The position numbers and the translations under genes were made by a program. A stretch of 64,000 bases of DNA from Boswellia sacra (lineage: Eukaryota; Streptophyta; Magnoliopsida; Sapindales; Burseraceae), in NCBI GenBank assembly GCA_013180625.2, contig SNVD02007061.1:186001-250000 (forward strand). Reading direction: 5' to 3'. This document shows positions 46,019 through 57,314 of the stretch, one piece after another. The notes below the pieces were generated by a model, which did no database searches, was not told where the DNA came from, and was given only the letters and a program-made list of their open reading frames with translations. Every line of letters begins with the position of its first letter. Position 1 is the stretch's first letter.

Positions 46019-46230
46019 AGTCTTGTAATCATATAATAAAGCTTTTTCACATGTTTTTAGATATAAGTGCCCATAAGCTTAATACATGTGTTATAAATGT
46101 AAAAGATGACAAGGCATATAAAGTCATCTTGCCATGGTATCTAGTCTGTATCGAGTCTGGCAAATTTTTTGACATATTTATGTGGTAAAACAATTAGCCA
46201 CGTAGCTTGCTTTGTAACCAAAAAAATCCT

Positions 46231-46240
46231 TTTATAAATA
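46231..46240 (+). promoter_or_regulatory. TATA-like box of the pararetrovirus promoter
   Basis: TTTATAAATA lies about 110 bp before the right terminal repeat, in the intergenic region where caulimovirids place the pregenomic RNA promoter. The left end of the integrate starts downstream of the equivalent point. Confidence 0.55.
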
Positions 46241-46352
46241 AGAGTTTTATCCTTCTCAAAGGGATATGGGAAAAACCTTGGGAGGAGACCCTTTGTAATT
46301 CTCTCGTTTATATGTCTAGTTTTATTTACTAGTTTTCTTTACTACTGATTTT

Positions 46353-46519
46353 GAGTATATCGGCTGGAAACCCAAAGGTATATTATAGTGGTGAACCTGA
46401 ATAGGCACTATACTGGTCTGCAACTGGGTGTAAACAACGTCACGTACTCAATATCAGACATTGATGCCGTGTTTCTACCCATGTATTTTAGCTAAGTTTT
46501 GAATCATAAGAGTTCCTTA
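46353..46519 (+). repeat. Terminal repeat of the pararetrovirus, right copy
   Basis: Direct repeat of 37090-37255, diverged by scattered substitutions (for example CTATTCATG versus CTACCCATG). Confidence 0.9.
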
Positions 46520-46884
46520 GTAGTCCTTGAATAAAGTCTATCTGATTCTTCAATAAGCTCATAATTATTGTAGGCCCCATTCCATTACTTAATTTTTTTG
46601 GGTTATGATATGATTAATTCTTTCCCTATTTTAGTGTGGAATGGGCTTGTAGGATAAATTAGTTGAAAGCCTAAATGTACCAAGCCGAACCCATATTTTC
46701 TAGACTAGTAGATAAAGTGTTCCAAAATGCATCCTTAATTTTATTTTTAAAAGAAAAAGGTAATAATGAAAATACTAACAACAAAAGGAGGGATTTTTTT
46801 TTTAAATTTTTCCCCTTTGCAATGTATACACACTTGTTGATAGAAGAATATATTACAAAGAAGAACAAATATTACCAATCCTTT
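46520..46884 (-). other. TNL intron sequence, right part
   Basis: Noncoding AT-rich DNA between the pararetrovirus and the TIR exon's apparent donor (TTGGTAATATTT at 46884 reading minus). Confidence 0.5.
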
Positions 46885-47365
46885 GAGTCCCATTGGGGAA
46901 GAATATTGGGCCACCTTTATTAAAGAAGATCTCCAGTTTTGCACCTTTTCAATATTATCGCTAAAAGCTCTTTCATGTTTGGCAAAGGCTTCCTGGAAAA
47001 TTTATGTTTGCTTCTTTAGTACAGATAGATCCACATCATAAAAAAATAGGAAAAACAAGTTGTTTCATTTACTCCATGCCTTGCCAATCTTTACAAGTTT
47101 GTCCAAGCAACAAGTCAAAGAAGCTTAGCTTTTTTTTGAGAAAACAATAATTGAAATTCTTGATTCTTCAATTGCTTTCAAAAGTTCTGGTGAAATGGAT
47201 TTTCCTTTTCAAGTTACATATCATCCTTAAATACTATAATTTCATGTTTTAAAGCAGCATGTAGATGATTGGTGAAGTTTTTACGGGTGTTTTCACCTCT
47301 AAAGCTTAGAAAAACATCATATTTCCATGATGACAACATGCTCTTTGGTTGCTCATTGAAGCCAT
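46885..47365 (-). pseudogene. TNL resistance-gene relic: TIR exon, decayed
   Basis: The frame opens MASMSNQRA at 47365, shifts near 47333, and then shows the TIR signature YDVFLSFRGENTRKNF and ALKHEIIVFKDD, then a TAA. Shifted frames continue through the parts equivalent to the rest of the TIR domain (FSKNYA and FYDVDPS-like blocks, heavily damaged) to KVQNWRSSLIKVA before a GT donor. TIR domains of living TNLs are NADases that start immune signalling. First exon equals TIR is the usual TNL gene structure, matching the NB-ARC exon on the same strand at 35.6-36.4 kb. No LRR exon is found. Confidence 0.82.
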
Positions 47366-47639
47366 TTTAGGCCTACCCAAATTTCCTTGGAAAATTAGAC
47401 AGAGATATTTTTTGGTTCTTTCGTGAGACAATTCATAGAAACCTTATGCTGCAAGTAATTAATTAGAAGACAGACAATACATGAGCCGGGAATATTAACA
47501 CTTGTTATTAAGGATTATTTGCACATTGCAAAATGGTTTTAGCACTATTATCATCAATAGAACAATGAAGAATCATTGTATTTAGGCTGTATTGATTAAT
47601 CATCAAAAACAAATTATTAGAATTAGGTACCTATCTTCA
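47366..47639. other. 5' flank of the TNL relic
   Basis: Noncoding. It probably contained the promoter or leader of the TNL; no TATA box is asserted. Confidence 0.35.
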
Positions 47640-48060
47640 CTTGAAATTTATTCCACTACAAGGATTTGCTGTTAGCAAGTAAGCTCACAAATTTACTCTA
47701 CAACAAAATTTGCATCAACTGCTTATAATTAACAATAAAAGAAGGATATATATTTTTAAAAAATGTATACATATTTAAAATATCCTTAACTTACAGCCTT
47801 AAGCCTCTGAGCGTGTTGGAGTCTTGATTTCTGCCTTCATGGGAAACAGGCCAATTGTCTACAGAAATTTTTGTGATATGTTTGACCAAAAAAAACTTGT
47901 GCAGTTTCTTAGCTGTTGTTTTTGAAACTCTACCAATTATAAAAGTACACAACATGGGCCGCGGGGGCTATGCATGTATGTGTGATAAGTACAAATACAC
48001 ATTTGTTTATTTATTATTAGATAATATCAAGAACAAAGTTTTTTCTATCCTTTCTTAACT
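47640..48060 (-). repeat. Dispersed repeat copy B, homologous to 26355-26770
   Basis: The same order of blocks as copy A, in the same orientation, with many indels: AAATGTATACATATTTAAAA, ACTTACAGCCTTAAGCCTCT, then the A-rich AAAAAACTTGTGCAGTTTCT. It lies upstream of the TIR exon. Confidence 0.6.
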
Positions 48061-48235
48061 CTTCTTCTGAGAGAAAAACAAGTGATGACATGTATATATT
48101 ATGATATTTATAATTTAAATTATTTAAATTAATAATAGAAGAAGACATAGGCTTACACAAGATGCCTATTGCATAACAAATAATATGATCTGAAAATTCT
48201 AGAGGTATATAGTTATAAAAAATAACACAGTTAAC

Positions 48236-49067
48236 TGTAATGTAAATCAACACAGGAGGATTTTTACGTGGTTCGGTTATAAAAACCTATGTCCACGGAC
48301 AGCGGTAGAGCTGCAATTCACTATGTTCTTGTTTGTACAATCTTTAAGACCTTTTACAGTGCTGACACTCTCACACACAGACTTAACCTTTGACAAATAA
48401 AATCTTCGCAAAGATTGTAAACACTAGTGACACTGCTCACTCTCTGTCATAGATAACTTAACAGCACACTGTTAAGTTATACATAACACCTGATATCTGA
48501 CAGAATTACATAAACACTCAACTCTCAAGTTATCCTAAGTGTCTACTAACTCAGATTTGATCAACAACTCATGTACGATTTTAACTCTTATACATGATAA
48601 CAAAGACTCAATAAATCAAAGATATAAAGATATTCCTTTGCGTTAAAGCTTGTCTCTTACAAAGTCACGGAATGCCTTCATCAACAACCAACGATTCTCT
48701 CTTGCATAAGAATACTGTCTCCCCAACCTTCTTCCTGCCGATTTTTTATATAATGAGAGGTCTTGATACAATCTTCCTAAAAGTCCTGTAAGGATCTTAA
48801 TCAAGATCACAATAGGATTAGGATAAAACAAAATAGAAAAATGCTTTATAGTTAATCTCCTAAAGTAATAAGGATATATTAACTATCTTCCTATTTTAAT
48901 TAGGATACAAAAATATTATCCTGATCAAAAGAGATAATTATCAAAATACTTCCTATAATAATTATCTAAAAATAGTAAAATAGGAATAAAACACTTTAAT
49001 TACTTTTATCACAAGTTAACCAAAATTTGAACATGTGAATGTCACATGTTTGACGTGAGTACCAACA
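48236..49067 (-). repeat. 3' LTR of the SIRE-like element, about 832 bp
   Basis: On the minus strand it begins TGTTGGTACTCACGTCAAAC beside the purine tract. A TATA-like TTATATAAAAAATC lies near 48748-48760, and the end contains ACCGAACCACGTAAAAATCC. The left limit is set at a TG after TTAAC and is uncertain because the partner LTR is absent. Confidence 0.7.
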
Positions 49068-49085
49068 ATCTCCCCCTTTTTGGCC
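49068..49085 (-). other. Polypurine tract of the SIRE-like element
   Basis: Minus strand GGCCAAAAAGGGGGAGAT next to the LTR start. Confidence 0.85.
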
Positions 49086-49589
49086 ACTTGTGATGAAAGC
49101 ACTTCAACTGTTTCTAAGGATAACATTATAAGTTAGATATCACTGAAAGTTATCATGAACCATAAGACATACAAATAACTCATGTAAATAAATAATCAAA
49201 AAGCTGTTGTGAATCACATAACAACACACTATCATGAGATATATGACAGATCATAGTACTACGTGAAGTGTCACTAGTACATACACAGACTGCAAAACAA
49301 ATAAAAGTATGTTAAACATAACTGCACTCAAAATCATCTACAACATTCATTCAAGGTACTGATGTAGATAATGTAGCAAGACATACATGTGCACACAACA
49401 TATAACAGAGTCATTCTCTCCCTCACTTCTTACTTATTCCTTTTGAGAAACAAGTAACACAGCAAAATTAGTAAGCTGAGAGAATAAAACAAATAAAAAA
49501 AATAACAGCAAACACAAGTAGTTCAGAACAGAATAAAAATAGTTCAGCAGCAAATAGAAAGTCCTAACAGCCAAGTTAGCCAAGTTAAA

Positions 49590-51502
49590 TCTCCCTCTTG
49601 ATGTGATCTTCGCTTCTCTGCCTTGATTTCAGCACAAGTAGCCAAAATCTAACCAAGTCTGGGAGACTTTCGAACATGTGGTGATCAAGTGCTGCCAGGG
49701 CGTTTGTTAGACTTGCGAGCCACATGTTTAACCCTGCACTTAGGAGTAGAGGTTGGCTAATCAGATGGAGCCTGTTCTGTTGGAGCTTCAACTGGTGCTA
49801 TTTGTGTAGAAGGAGCTGGTGTTGAAGGAATGTCAGTTGTATCCGAGGAAGTTACTGTAACTTCAGCAACTACTCTGCGTATCTCTCTTTCAATTCTTTC
49901 TACACTTGTTTCAGTAGTTGAAGCAGGTGATTGTGAAGATGGAACTGGTAACTCAGGTGCTGGCAGAGAGGGTGATGGTGGATGAGGTTCTTCTTCAGCT
50001 GCTGTAGGTACAGGAATGTCCAGGGATTCTTTCTCAGTAGATGGTGAAGGCTGTTTCATTCTGGAATCTGTTTTTGTTGGTTCATCTGAATCAGACTCAT
50101 CTTGCAAAGTAGGAGCAAATTTTTCTGATTTCTGCTTCTTCTAACTAGATGAATTCTTCACCATTTTCAGTTTCTTTTTCCCTTTTGGATACTTCCCTTG
50201 ACAGAGGCCTTGATGGATTTTTCTTTTGGCTTCTGTGATGATGTTTTGTCTTTCTTAATAGCAGGCTGTGTAGCTGGACTTGATGGACTTAGAGCTATGT
50301 GCTTAGATGGTGGTGCAGTGGTTTCAGGAATATCAGCAGCTGGTGAATCTGGTACCACAGGTTCAGGTTCTGGTTCAGATGCCATGGTAGGGGTGCTGTG
50401 GACTGAAATTGTCCAAGAAACTGACTTTTCAACACATATTGCTTATGTTTAATATCCTTTAAATCTTGCAAAATTTCTGTCAAAGCAATATTGATTAATT
50501 CAAGTTTTTCCTCAACAAATTTCAATTGATTCTTCCTGACTCTCATGGGTTTAGGCTCAGGTGCAGGTAGATCAGTTTGATCATGCAATCTCTGAAGGAA
50601 ACCCTTGGTAATTGTCTTAGACAGAATCTCGGTTTGTTCACTAGAACTTACAGGAACATGGTTCTGAGCAAAGATGCCTTGTATCAGACAGGGGAACACA
50701 AGCAGGTAGTAGTCCGAGTGATAGGAACCAATTTGAACAATTGTTCTATATGCTAACAGTCCAAAATTCACTGGTCTATTAGTTCCTAAACAAAAAAGAA
50801 GTTTCATTCTATCTTCCCTAATCTGATTTTGATTAGTAAAAGGAAGCCAATTAAACTGAGCTATTTTGTATAATACTCAGTATTTCTTCCTAAGAAATTT
50901 CTGGTCAAGACCATCTCTGGGTTTCCACTTGATATCGGTTCGACCAGTAACTTCCTTAATTATTACTTCTATGTAAAACACTTCATTTAGAGAATGCATA
51001 CTTCCTATTGGAATGTCCATAAAGGAGTTTATGACATTGGGGGAGAATTTCACAAACTTCCCCCGACAGTAGACTCTATGATAATGAACACTCTTAGGAT
51101 CTTCAATAGTGCTTGAAATGTTAGCATAGAATTCCTGAATCAAAGTTTGAACAGGAGGAAGAAAATTTGATACCGTTCGAGTCCAGTAATTGGACTTAAT
51201 CATCTCACTGACACCATAGGAGTTGAAGTCCGAGAGTTTCACAGGTCGTTCTAAATGAAGCTTCCTTTGTGAAGTGATCTTGTCAAACTTCTGTTTGATT
51301 GTAGCCGTAAGAAATTTGTTGTATTGTGACTTGATCTTCTCTTTGGTTCTCTTCATTGGCATTTGGTCGTCCTCGCTCATGGTTGGATCAACTGCTGTCT
51401 TTACTTGTCTGTGTTGTGTAGGAGGCGACTGGCTACTGTTACTACTACATGACTAAAGTTGCTTGTAGAAGAGTCATTGGCTATTGAGTTCGAAGATGCC
51501 AT
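49590..51502 (-). pseudogene. Extra ORF of the SIRE-like element (Transposase_32-like, env position), decayed
   Basis: It starts MASSNSIANDSSTSNF at 51502 and shifts frame near 51430. The block 51380-50880, with IQEFYANISSTIEDPKSVHY and FSPNVINSFMDIP, resembles the 'putative plant transposon protein' family (Pfam Transposase_32) common in extra ORFs of large plant retroelements. Stops then interrupt it, and the C-terminal half is proline-, serine- and glutamate-rich (PPSPSLPAPELPVPS) and spread over frames to about 49590. SIRE-type copia elements have an additional ORF after pol that has been compared with env; no signal peptide or membrane segment is evident here. Confidence 0.65.
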
Positions 51503-52338
51503 AGCTAGGGTTTCTAAACTGCAGAAAATTTTTCAGAATAGAAACAGAGAGATGCGAGACAGGGAAGCAACTGTGGAAGAGGGATTATATGAAAAGGAGA
51601 AGCCCACAAACTATTTGTTATATATACTAGCCCGAATATTTGGAAAATTTTTTATTTTCAACAAAGAATTAATTACTGTTTTTCCTTTCCAAAAACTATT
51701 TAATAACTCCCTTCAAAACACTTCAATTCAAATTTGAATTAAATTCAAATAAGGAATACTGATGGAAAAAGGATTCCCGCCATTGATACTTCTCCCTCTT
51801 AATTCCATAATGCTGACATGGCAAAAATTTGACACATGGACACATAAGTGACTTAATTTGAGAATAAGCACATAGGACATTGTTATGAAAAACGTAACAG
51901 AACATAGTTATCCATATCATAATAGAAATATCTGAAGTATCATATTTCTCATTCTAAAAAGCATAATTTTGGGTTTGAGAGATTCACACATTGAAGCTTT
52001 ATTTTGAATATATTGAGTAAACAACTTGAGTATGCTTCTTGCACACACAAAAGTTAGTCTCAATATAAATTTGCTAAATAATGCAGTAGCTTTCACACAT
52101 GTATAGAGGTAGCCCTTTTCCATTTGAGTTGGTGACCTCGCCATATTTCTTAGATACAATGAAGTTACTCTCAAAGGTTGGCTTTCACACATTATATACT
52201 GGTAGCCCTCTCTGTATTTTCATTATTAGACCAGTATTTAATTATTCACACAATTTGTATATCATAACTCAAAAGCATGCTAATTTAGAAGGAAACTTAT
52301 GATACTACATATACGAATAACATAACAGAATACTGTGT
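51503..52338 (-). other. Noncoding spacer between pol and extra ORF of the SIRE-like element
   Basis: A repeated phrase TTTCACACAT(G/T)-ATA-GAGGTAGCCC / TTTCACACATTATATACTGG appears at about 52090 and 52180. No coding similarity. SIRE-type elements commonly have such a spacer. Confidence 0.5.
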
Positions 52339-53800
52339 TCATTCATATAACTGACAGATACCTAGGGCTTTTCTTAGATTTTCAAATCTTGTTGTGTCCA
52401 ATGCCTTAGTGAATAAGTCAGTCAATTGTTTATCTGTGGAGATGTGCTCAATGTGTATCACCTTAGATTCTACTAGTTCCCTTATAAAATGATATCTAAT
52501 ATCAATGTGTTTTGTTCTAGAATGTTGAACAGGATTTTTGGAAATATTTATAGCACTAGTATTATCACAAAACACAGTAATGGGCTTCTGTTCAATACCA
52601 TAATCACTCAACATTTGCTTCATCCACAACAGTTGTGTACAACAACTCCCTGCTGCTATGTATTCGGCTTCAGCTGTAGATAAAGAAATTGAATTCTGCT
52701 TCTTGTTGTGCCATGAAACCAAGTTAGTACCAAGATCAAAACAACCTCCTGAAGTACTTTTTTTGTCATCTGCATTTCTTGCCCAATCTGTATCACTGAA
52801 CCCTGCAAGACAATCATTTGTATCTTTAGAAAACCATAATCCATAATCACATGTTCCATGTACATACCTGATGATTCTCTTTGCTGCTGCAAGATGTGAT
52901 TCTTTGGGATTTGCTTGAAACCTTGCACAAAGTCCTACACTAAAGCTCAAATCTGGTCTGCTTGCTGTGAGGTAAAGTTGGCTGCCAATAATGCTTCGGT
53001 ATAAGCTTGCATCAACTTCGTTCCTTGCATTATCTTTTGAAAGTTTCAGATTAGTACTGATAGGAGTTTTCATTGGTTTTGCATTCTCAAATCCAAATTT
53101 CTTTACTAGATTTTTGGCATATTTTGATTGAGATATGAATATCCCATCATTCATTTACTTAACCTGCAATCTAAGAAAGAAATTTAATTCTCCTACCATG
53201 CTTATCTCAAACTCTTCCTACATCAACTTAACAAACTCATTAATTTTGTTTTTGTTAGTTGATCTGAAGACAATGTCATCAACATATATTTGAGCAACAA
53301 TAAAATAGTTTGATGCATGTTTGATAAACAAGGTTTTATCATTACTGCCTCTTTTATAGCCTCTGTTGATTAAAAAAATTTGTCAACCTTTCATACCAAG
53401 CTCTAGGAGCTTGTTTCAAACCATACAAAGCTTTGTGCAATTTGTACACAAAATCTGGATGTTTAGGATCTTCAAATCCTTTAAGTTGTTCAACAAAAGC
53501 TTCTTTATTGAGATAGCCATTTAAAAATGTAGTTTTAACATCCATTTGGTACAACTTAAAATCAAGTAAATAAGCAATTGCAAGTAATAATCTGATTGAC
53601 TCAAGTCTAGCTACTGGTCCAAAGGTTTCATCAAAGTCTATGCCTTCAACTAGCCTAGCTTTATTTCTAACTACTTATCCACTTTCATCAGTTTTATTTT
53701 TGGAAATCCATTTAGTTCCAATGGCATTTGTACCACTTGGCCTAGGAACTAATTCCTACACTTCATTTCTCTTAAACTGATTAAGTTCATCTTGCATAGC
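52339..53800 (-). pseudogene. SIRE-like reverse transcriptase and RNase H, decayed
   Basis: RT pieces include [26 protein letters not shown] and the catalytic QIYVDDIVF near 53285, separated by stops and shifts around 53160-53360. RNase H is intact as a frame from 53154 to 52339: GFSDTDWARNADDKKSTSG, STAEAEYIAAGSC, TKHIDIRYHFIREL and a C-terminal TDLFTKAL. This residue pattern is that of SIRE/Maximus-type copia elements. Confidence 0.88.
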
Positions 53801-55045
53801 TTGAATCTAGACTTTTTCTTTTAAGGCTTCTTTCACATTCTTTGGCTCAACTAAAGAAACATAACATGCAAACCTTACTTGATTTCTTACCTTGCTCCGA
53901 GTCTTCATCATGCCATCTGGTGTTCCAATGATAGAACTTGTTGGATATGCCTTCTGAATCCATGTGGGTGGATCTTTTCTCTCTTCATCATTTTGGATTG
54001 AACTTTTTGTTCAAATTTGAGTTGTCAGATGATTCTATTACGTTGAGTGTAACAGCAGCTGTTTCCTCATTCATAACAGCATCTTTCTTTTTATTGCTGT
54101 CTGGATCTGATTTTTCTACATCTTCTGTGAAGCTGGTTATGCTTTCCTCTTGTGAGTATTTTGCATAATCATCAAAATCATAAAATACTACATTTGCAGA
54201 TTCCATGACTGCCTCAGTTCTCAGATTGTAAACTCGAAAAGCTTTGCTGTTTTGTGCATATCCTACAAAGACTCCTTCATCACTCCTTGGATCCAATTTT
54301 CCTAACAGTTCTCTGTCGTTAAGATGTAACACCTGCAACCAAAGACATGAAAGTATTTCAAATTAGGTTTTCTTCCTTTCAAAATTTCATAAGGTGTCTG
54401 ACTAGTGCCAGGTCTAGGAGAAACTCTATTTGAAATATAGCAAGCAGTGCTTATAGCTTCGGCCCATAGCATCTTGGTCAACTTCTTCCTATTTAACATT
54501 ACTCTAGCCATCTCTTGAAGAGTTCTATTCTTCCTCTCCACAATGCCATTCTGTTCAGGGGTTTTAGGAGCTAAAAATTCATGGTCAATTCCATGATATT
54601 TACAAAAATCCGCATAGCTAATATTTTCAAATTCCTTGCCATGATCACTTCTTATTCTCATAATCCTTCCAATGTTCCTATTTTGCTCATTTTCAAGCTT
54701 AACACAAAGGTTCCTGAATGCATCAAAAGTGTCAGATTTTTCTTTAATGAAATCAACCCAAGTAAATCTAGAAAAATCATCTACACAAACAAATATATAT
54801 CTCTTACCTGTAATGCTTTCAATTTGCATATGACCCATAAGATCCATGTGAAGCAAATCAAGTATCTTAGAAGTGCTAAGATGTGGATTTGATTTGCGTG
54901 AACTTCTTATTTGTTTTCCCATTTGACATGGTCCACAAATTTTATCAATTTTATCATCAAGTTTAGGAACTTCTCTTACAACACGTAACTTAGTTAATTT
55001 AACTAAGTCTTTGTAATTTAAGAGTCCTAATTTTTGATGCCACAA
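53801..55045 (-). pseudogene. SIRE-like integrase, decayed
   Basis: The frame 55045-54302 shows the GAG-pre-integrase WHQKLGLLNYKDL, a CGPCQMGKQ finger, and the DDE core: D in LLHMDLMGHMQ, D in RSDHGKEFEN, E in NGIVERKNRTL. It runs out of frame at YILTTENC, and the next frame continues with KLDPRSDEGVFVGY to about 53988. The connection to RT is stop-ridden. Confidence 0.88.
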
Positions 55046-56646
55046 TTCTAAATCTGAAATCCTAGCATGGAATGCAATTTCTACTAGGTAATAATTATCC
55101 TAAGATCTATTACCTTCTAGAATGCATTCACCAAAATTATCAAAGACCATGCATTTGTTTTGTGTGAAGTTAACAGTATACTTTTCATCATAAATCTGAC
55201 TAATGCTAATAAGATTGGCTTTCAAGTCTTCCACCAAAAGAACATTTTGAAAATTGGGTAGGCCTTTGACATTCAAAGTGCTTTTACCAATGATCTTACT
55301 TATTGCTCCATCCCCAAAGGTGACATTTCCATCCCTACATGCTTTAAAATCTGTTAGAAACAATTTATTTCCAATCATATGCCTGGAACAACCGCTGTCA
55401 AAATACCACAAATCATTAGATGTATGATTAAGTGCAGTAAAGGCAATATTACATACTGTTTTGTCTTTCTTAACCCACTACTGTTGTGATTTTGATAACA
55501 GTTTAAATTGTTTCGACCTTTTATACAAAAGATTCAACAATTTAAAGCATCTAGGTCTAATATGTCCCTTTTTACCATAAAAATAGCAAATAGGAATGAA
55601 TTTCCTTACCTATTTAGGGCTGGATTTGAAAGAGCTCAGTGGAGAAACATACGTTTCACTGCTCTTGGAATTAGGACTTGACTTTGATGAGTTAAGTTCA
55701 AGATTCTTACCTGATGTTGAAGCTTTCACAAAAACTGTTTTTGATGAAGATGCAACATTGCCTTCTGTATACCCCAATCCATGTTTGTTGGAGTTGTCTC
55801 TTCCAATATTCAAAACTTGATCAAGTTTGGCGACTCCAATTTTTAGCTGATCAACACACCTCTTGCTATCAGCCAGTTCTATTGTGATTTTCTCAATATA
55901 TGCTGTTTTGTCTGTTAAAACAGTTTCAAGTTCAGTAATATGGTTTTCAGCATAAGCTTTTTCACATTTCAGAACTTCAATTTCCCGCATCAAGGTGTTG
56001 ATTTCTTCTTTCTGGCTCAGCCATTCACCATAGAGTGCATTGTAAGTTTCTTGCAACTCTTCATAATATTCTGGTCCATCTTCTTCATCTGAACGATCAA
56101 CACTGTCTTGACAATCTTTTGTTATGTCTAACACAACAGCCTTTCCTTTATCTGCTGCAGATGTAGTAAATGCAACAAAATTGTTCATACAATCTTGGTC
56201 TTCTGACTCCGTTTCTGATTCATCACTCCAGGTTACTGTCAGCCCTTTGTTTTTCTTCTTGAGATTAGCACATTCAGATTGAATATGCCCATAACTAGAA
56301 CATTCATAACACTGAATCTGTCCTTTCTTTTCAAGTTGTTTTGGTTTCTTTTTCTCATTCTCCTTGCTGAATTTTCTGAACTTTTCTTCATTTGAGTTTG
56401 ATGGCTTTCCTTGATTCTTTTTCCTAAAATTTCTTTTCATGAACTTGACATAATTTCTTGTTAGAAAAGCAATTTGTTTAGAATCAGTTTCATCAAGCTC
56501 ATCACTTCATTCTTCATCAGATTTTTCAGCTTTCACATTAAACGCAATGCTCTTACCTTTTTGTTTCCGAGTACTTTGATTTATTTCAAAGTTTTGGAGA
56601 ATGCCAATCAGTTCATCAACTCTCATTTCATCAGTGTTTTTAACTT
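55046..56646 (-). pseudogene. SIRE-like gag (distal part) and protease, decayed
   Basis: Distal gag starts EMRVDELIGILQNFE next to the join, passes a basic region and the zinc knuckle CYECSSYGHIQSEC near 56290, and continues through a long coiled-coil-like stretch to about 55610. The protease frame (55411-55100) has WYFDSGCSRHM, the copia form of the active site. Stops lie at 56505 and around 55450-55600. The gag N-terminus is missing and replaced by the foreign copia gag. Confidence 0.82.
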
Positions 56647-56667
56647 TGAAATGAGAGTTGATGAACT
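56610..56667. repeat. 21-bp perfect inverted repeat at the copia chimera junction
   Basis: AGTTCATCAACTCTCATTTC with a final A (56610-56630) is the exact reverse complement of 56647-56667, with a 16-bp loop. The left arm encodes part of real SIRE-like gag (MRVDELI); the right arm is an inverted copy of it lying directly before the foreign gag. Confidence 0.93.
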
Positions 56668-57279
56668 TTGATTTGTCAAGCTTTTTTGATGACGATTGAT
56701 TTTTTCCTTTGTTATCTTTGACAGTTAGTGCTTCATTGCTACTCCCAGTACTCAATACTTTCCCCTCAACCTTTAATTCCATCTCTTTGGACCTAATCGT
56801 AGGTGCCGATTCTTCCTTGGCTAAAGACTCATAACCATACCCTGAAGGTATCTTTTAGTTGACCGTATGCCGACGGTAATGAGTTTAGCAAGATGATAGC
56901 TTGATCTTCCTTATTGATCCTCTCCCCAGTATTTTTCAAGTCAATGACTATTTATTTGAAATCATCAATATTCTCATCAATGCTCTTTTCCTCTTGCATC
57001 TTGAACCCAAATAGCTTCACCTTCAAATATATTCAGTTTGTTAGAGATTTTATCAGATATAGACTCTCTAACTTCAACCAAATCCCAATTGCAATTATCT
57101 CCTTCGAAACTTGTCTCAACACGTTGTCACTTAGATGCAGAACAATAGTACTATAGGCGATCTCTAACGTCTCCTGTTTCTTATCTTCAGTCAATATATC
57201 CAGTAGTTTACTCTCTGCACCCAAGGCTTGAGTCACCCTTGCCATTAAACTGTTCCATCTCGAATTTTGTTGTAGCCAT
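56668..57279 (-). pseudogene. Gag of a second copia element (Tork-like), decayed
   Basis: The start MATTKFEMEQFNGKGD at 57279 is followed by a frameshift into EDKKQETLEIAYSTIVLHLS and further frames with EDQAIILLNSLPSAYGQL and KEMELKVEGKVLS. These are the copia-type gag blocks of Tnt1/Tork-like elements, different from the SIRE-type gag downstream. At least three shifts or stops are present. Its usual zinc knuckle, protease and pol are absent, replaced by the SIRE-like sequence. Confidence 0.75.
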
Positions 57280-57294
57280 CTCAGATTCTAAAAC

Positions 57295-57314
57295 CAAAAG
57301 CTTTGATATCAATT
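57295..57314 (-). other. Primer-binding-like site next to the right LTR
   Basis: On the minus strand the LTR ends TTGACAACA and is followed by AATTGATATCAAAGCTTTTG. TGATATCAAAGC has two mismatches to the methionine-tRNA type TGGTATCAGAGC. Confidence 0.65.

Larger units (their letters stand above)
37090..46519 (+). mobile_element. Endogenous pararetrovirus (Caulimoviridae-like), about 9.4 kb, interrupted
   Basis: The order is a methionine-tRNA primer site, movement-protein domain, an unknown region, a coiled-coil-like region, capsid region with zinc knuckle, aspartic protease, reverse transcriptase and RNase H, with no integrase. That is the Caulimoviridae plan. From about 37350 to 39620 the pieces stay in one frame interrupted by stops, suggesting a single large polyprotein as in petuviruses and florendoviruses; the genus is not assigned. 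A direct repeat of about 166 bp closes both ends, 9263 bp apart. Many stops, frameshifts and a 2.2-kb insertion make it a dead fossil. It lies within the TNL relic in opposite orientation. Confidence 0.87.

Noticed and set aside
37090..46519. The terminal-repeat element as an LTR retrotransposon
   Set aside because: It has no integrase, has a movement-protein domain and capsid-type knuckle, and its repeats do not show TG...CA ends or adjacent primer site and purine tract in the LTR arrangement.
37090..46519. A potentially active integrated virus
   Set aside because: Stops and frameshifts occur in every domain, the protease active site is changed, and the capsid region is split by a 2.2-kb insertion.
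48017..48253. A small minus-strand gene of 78 codons
   Set aside because: It crosses the left end of the SIRE-like LTR and has AT-rich composition without any motif.
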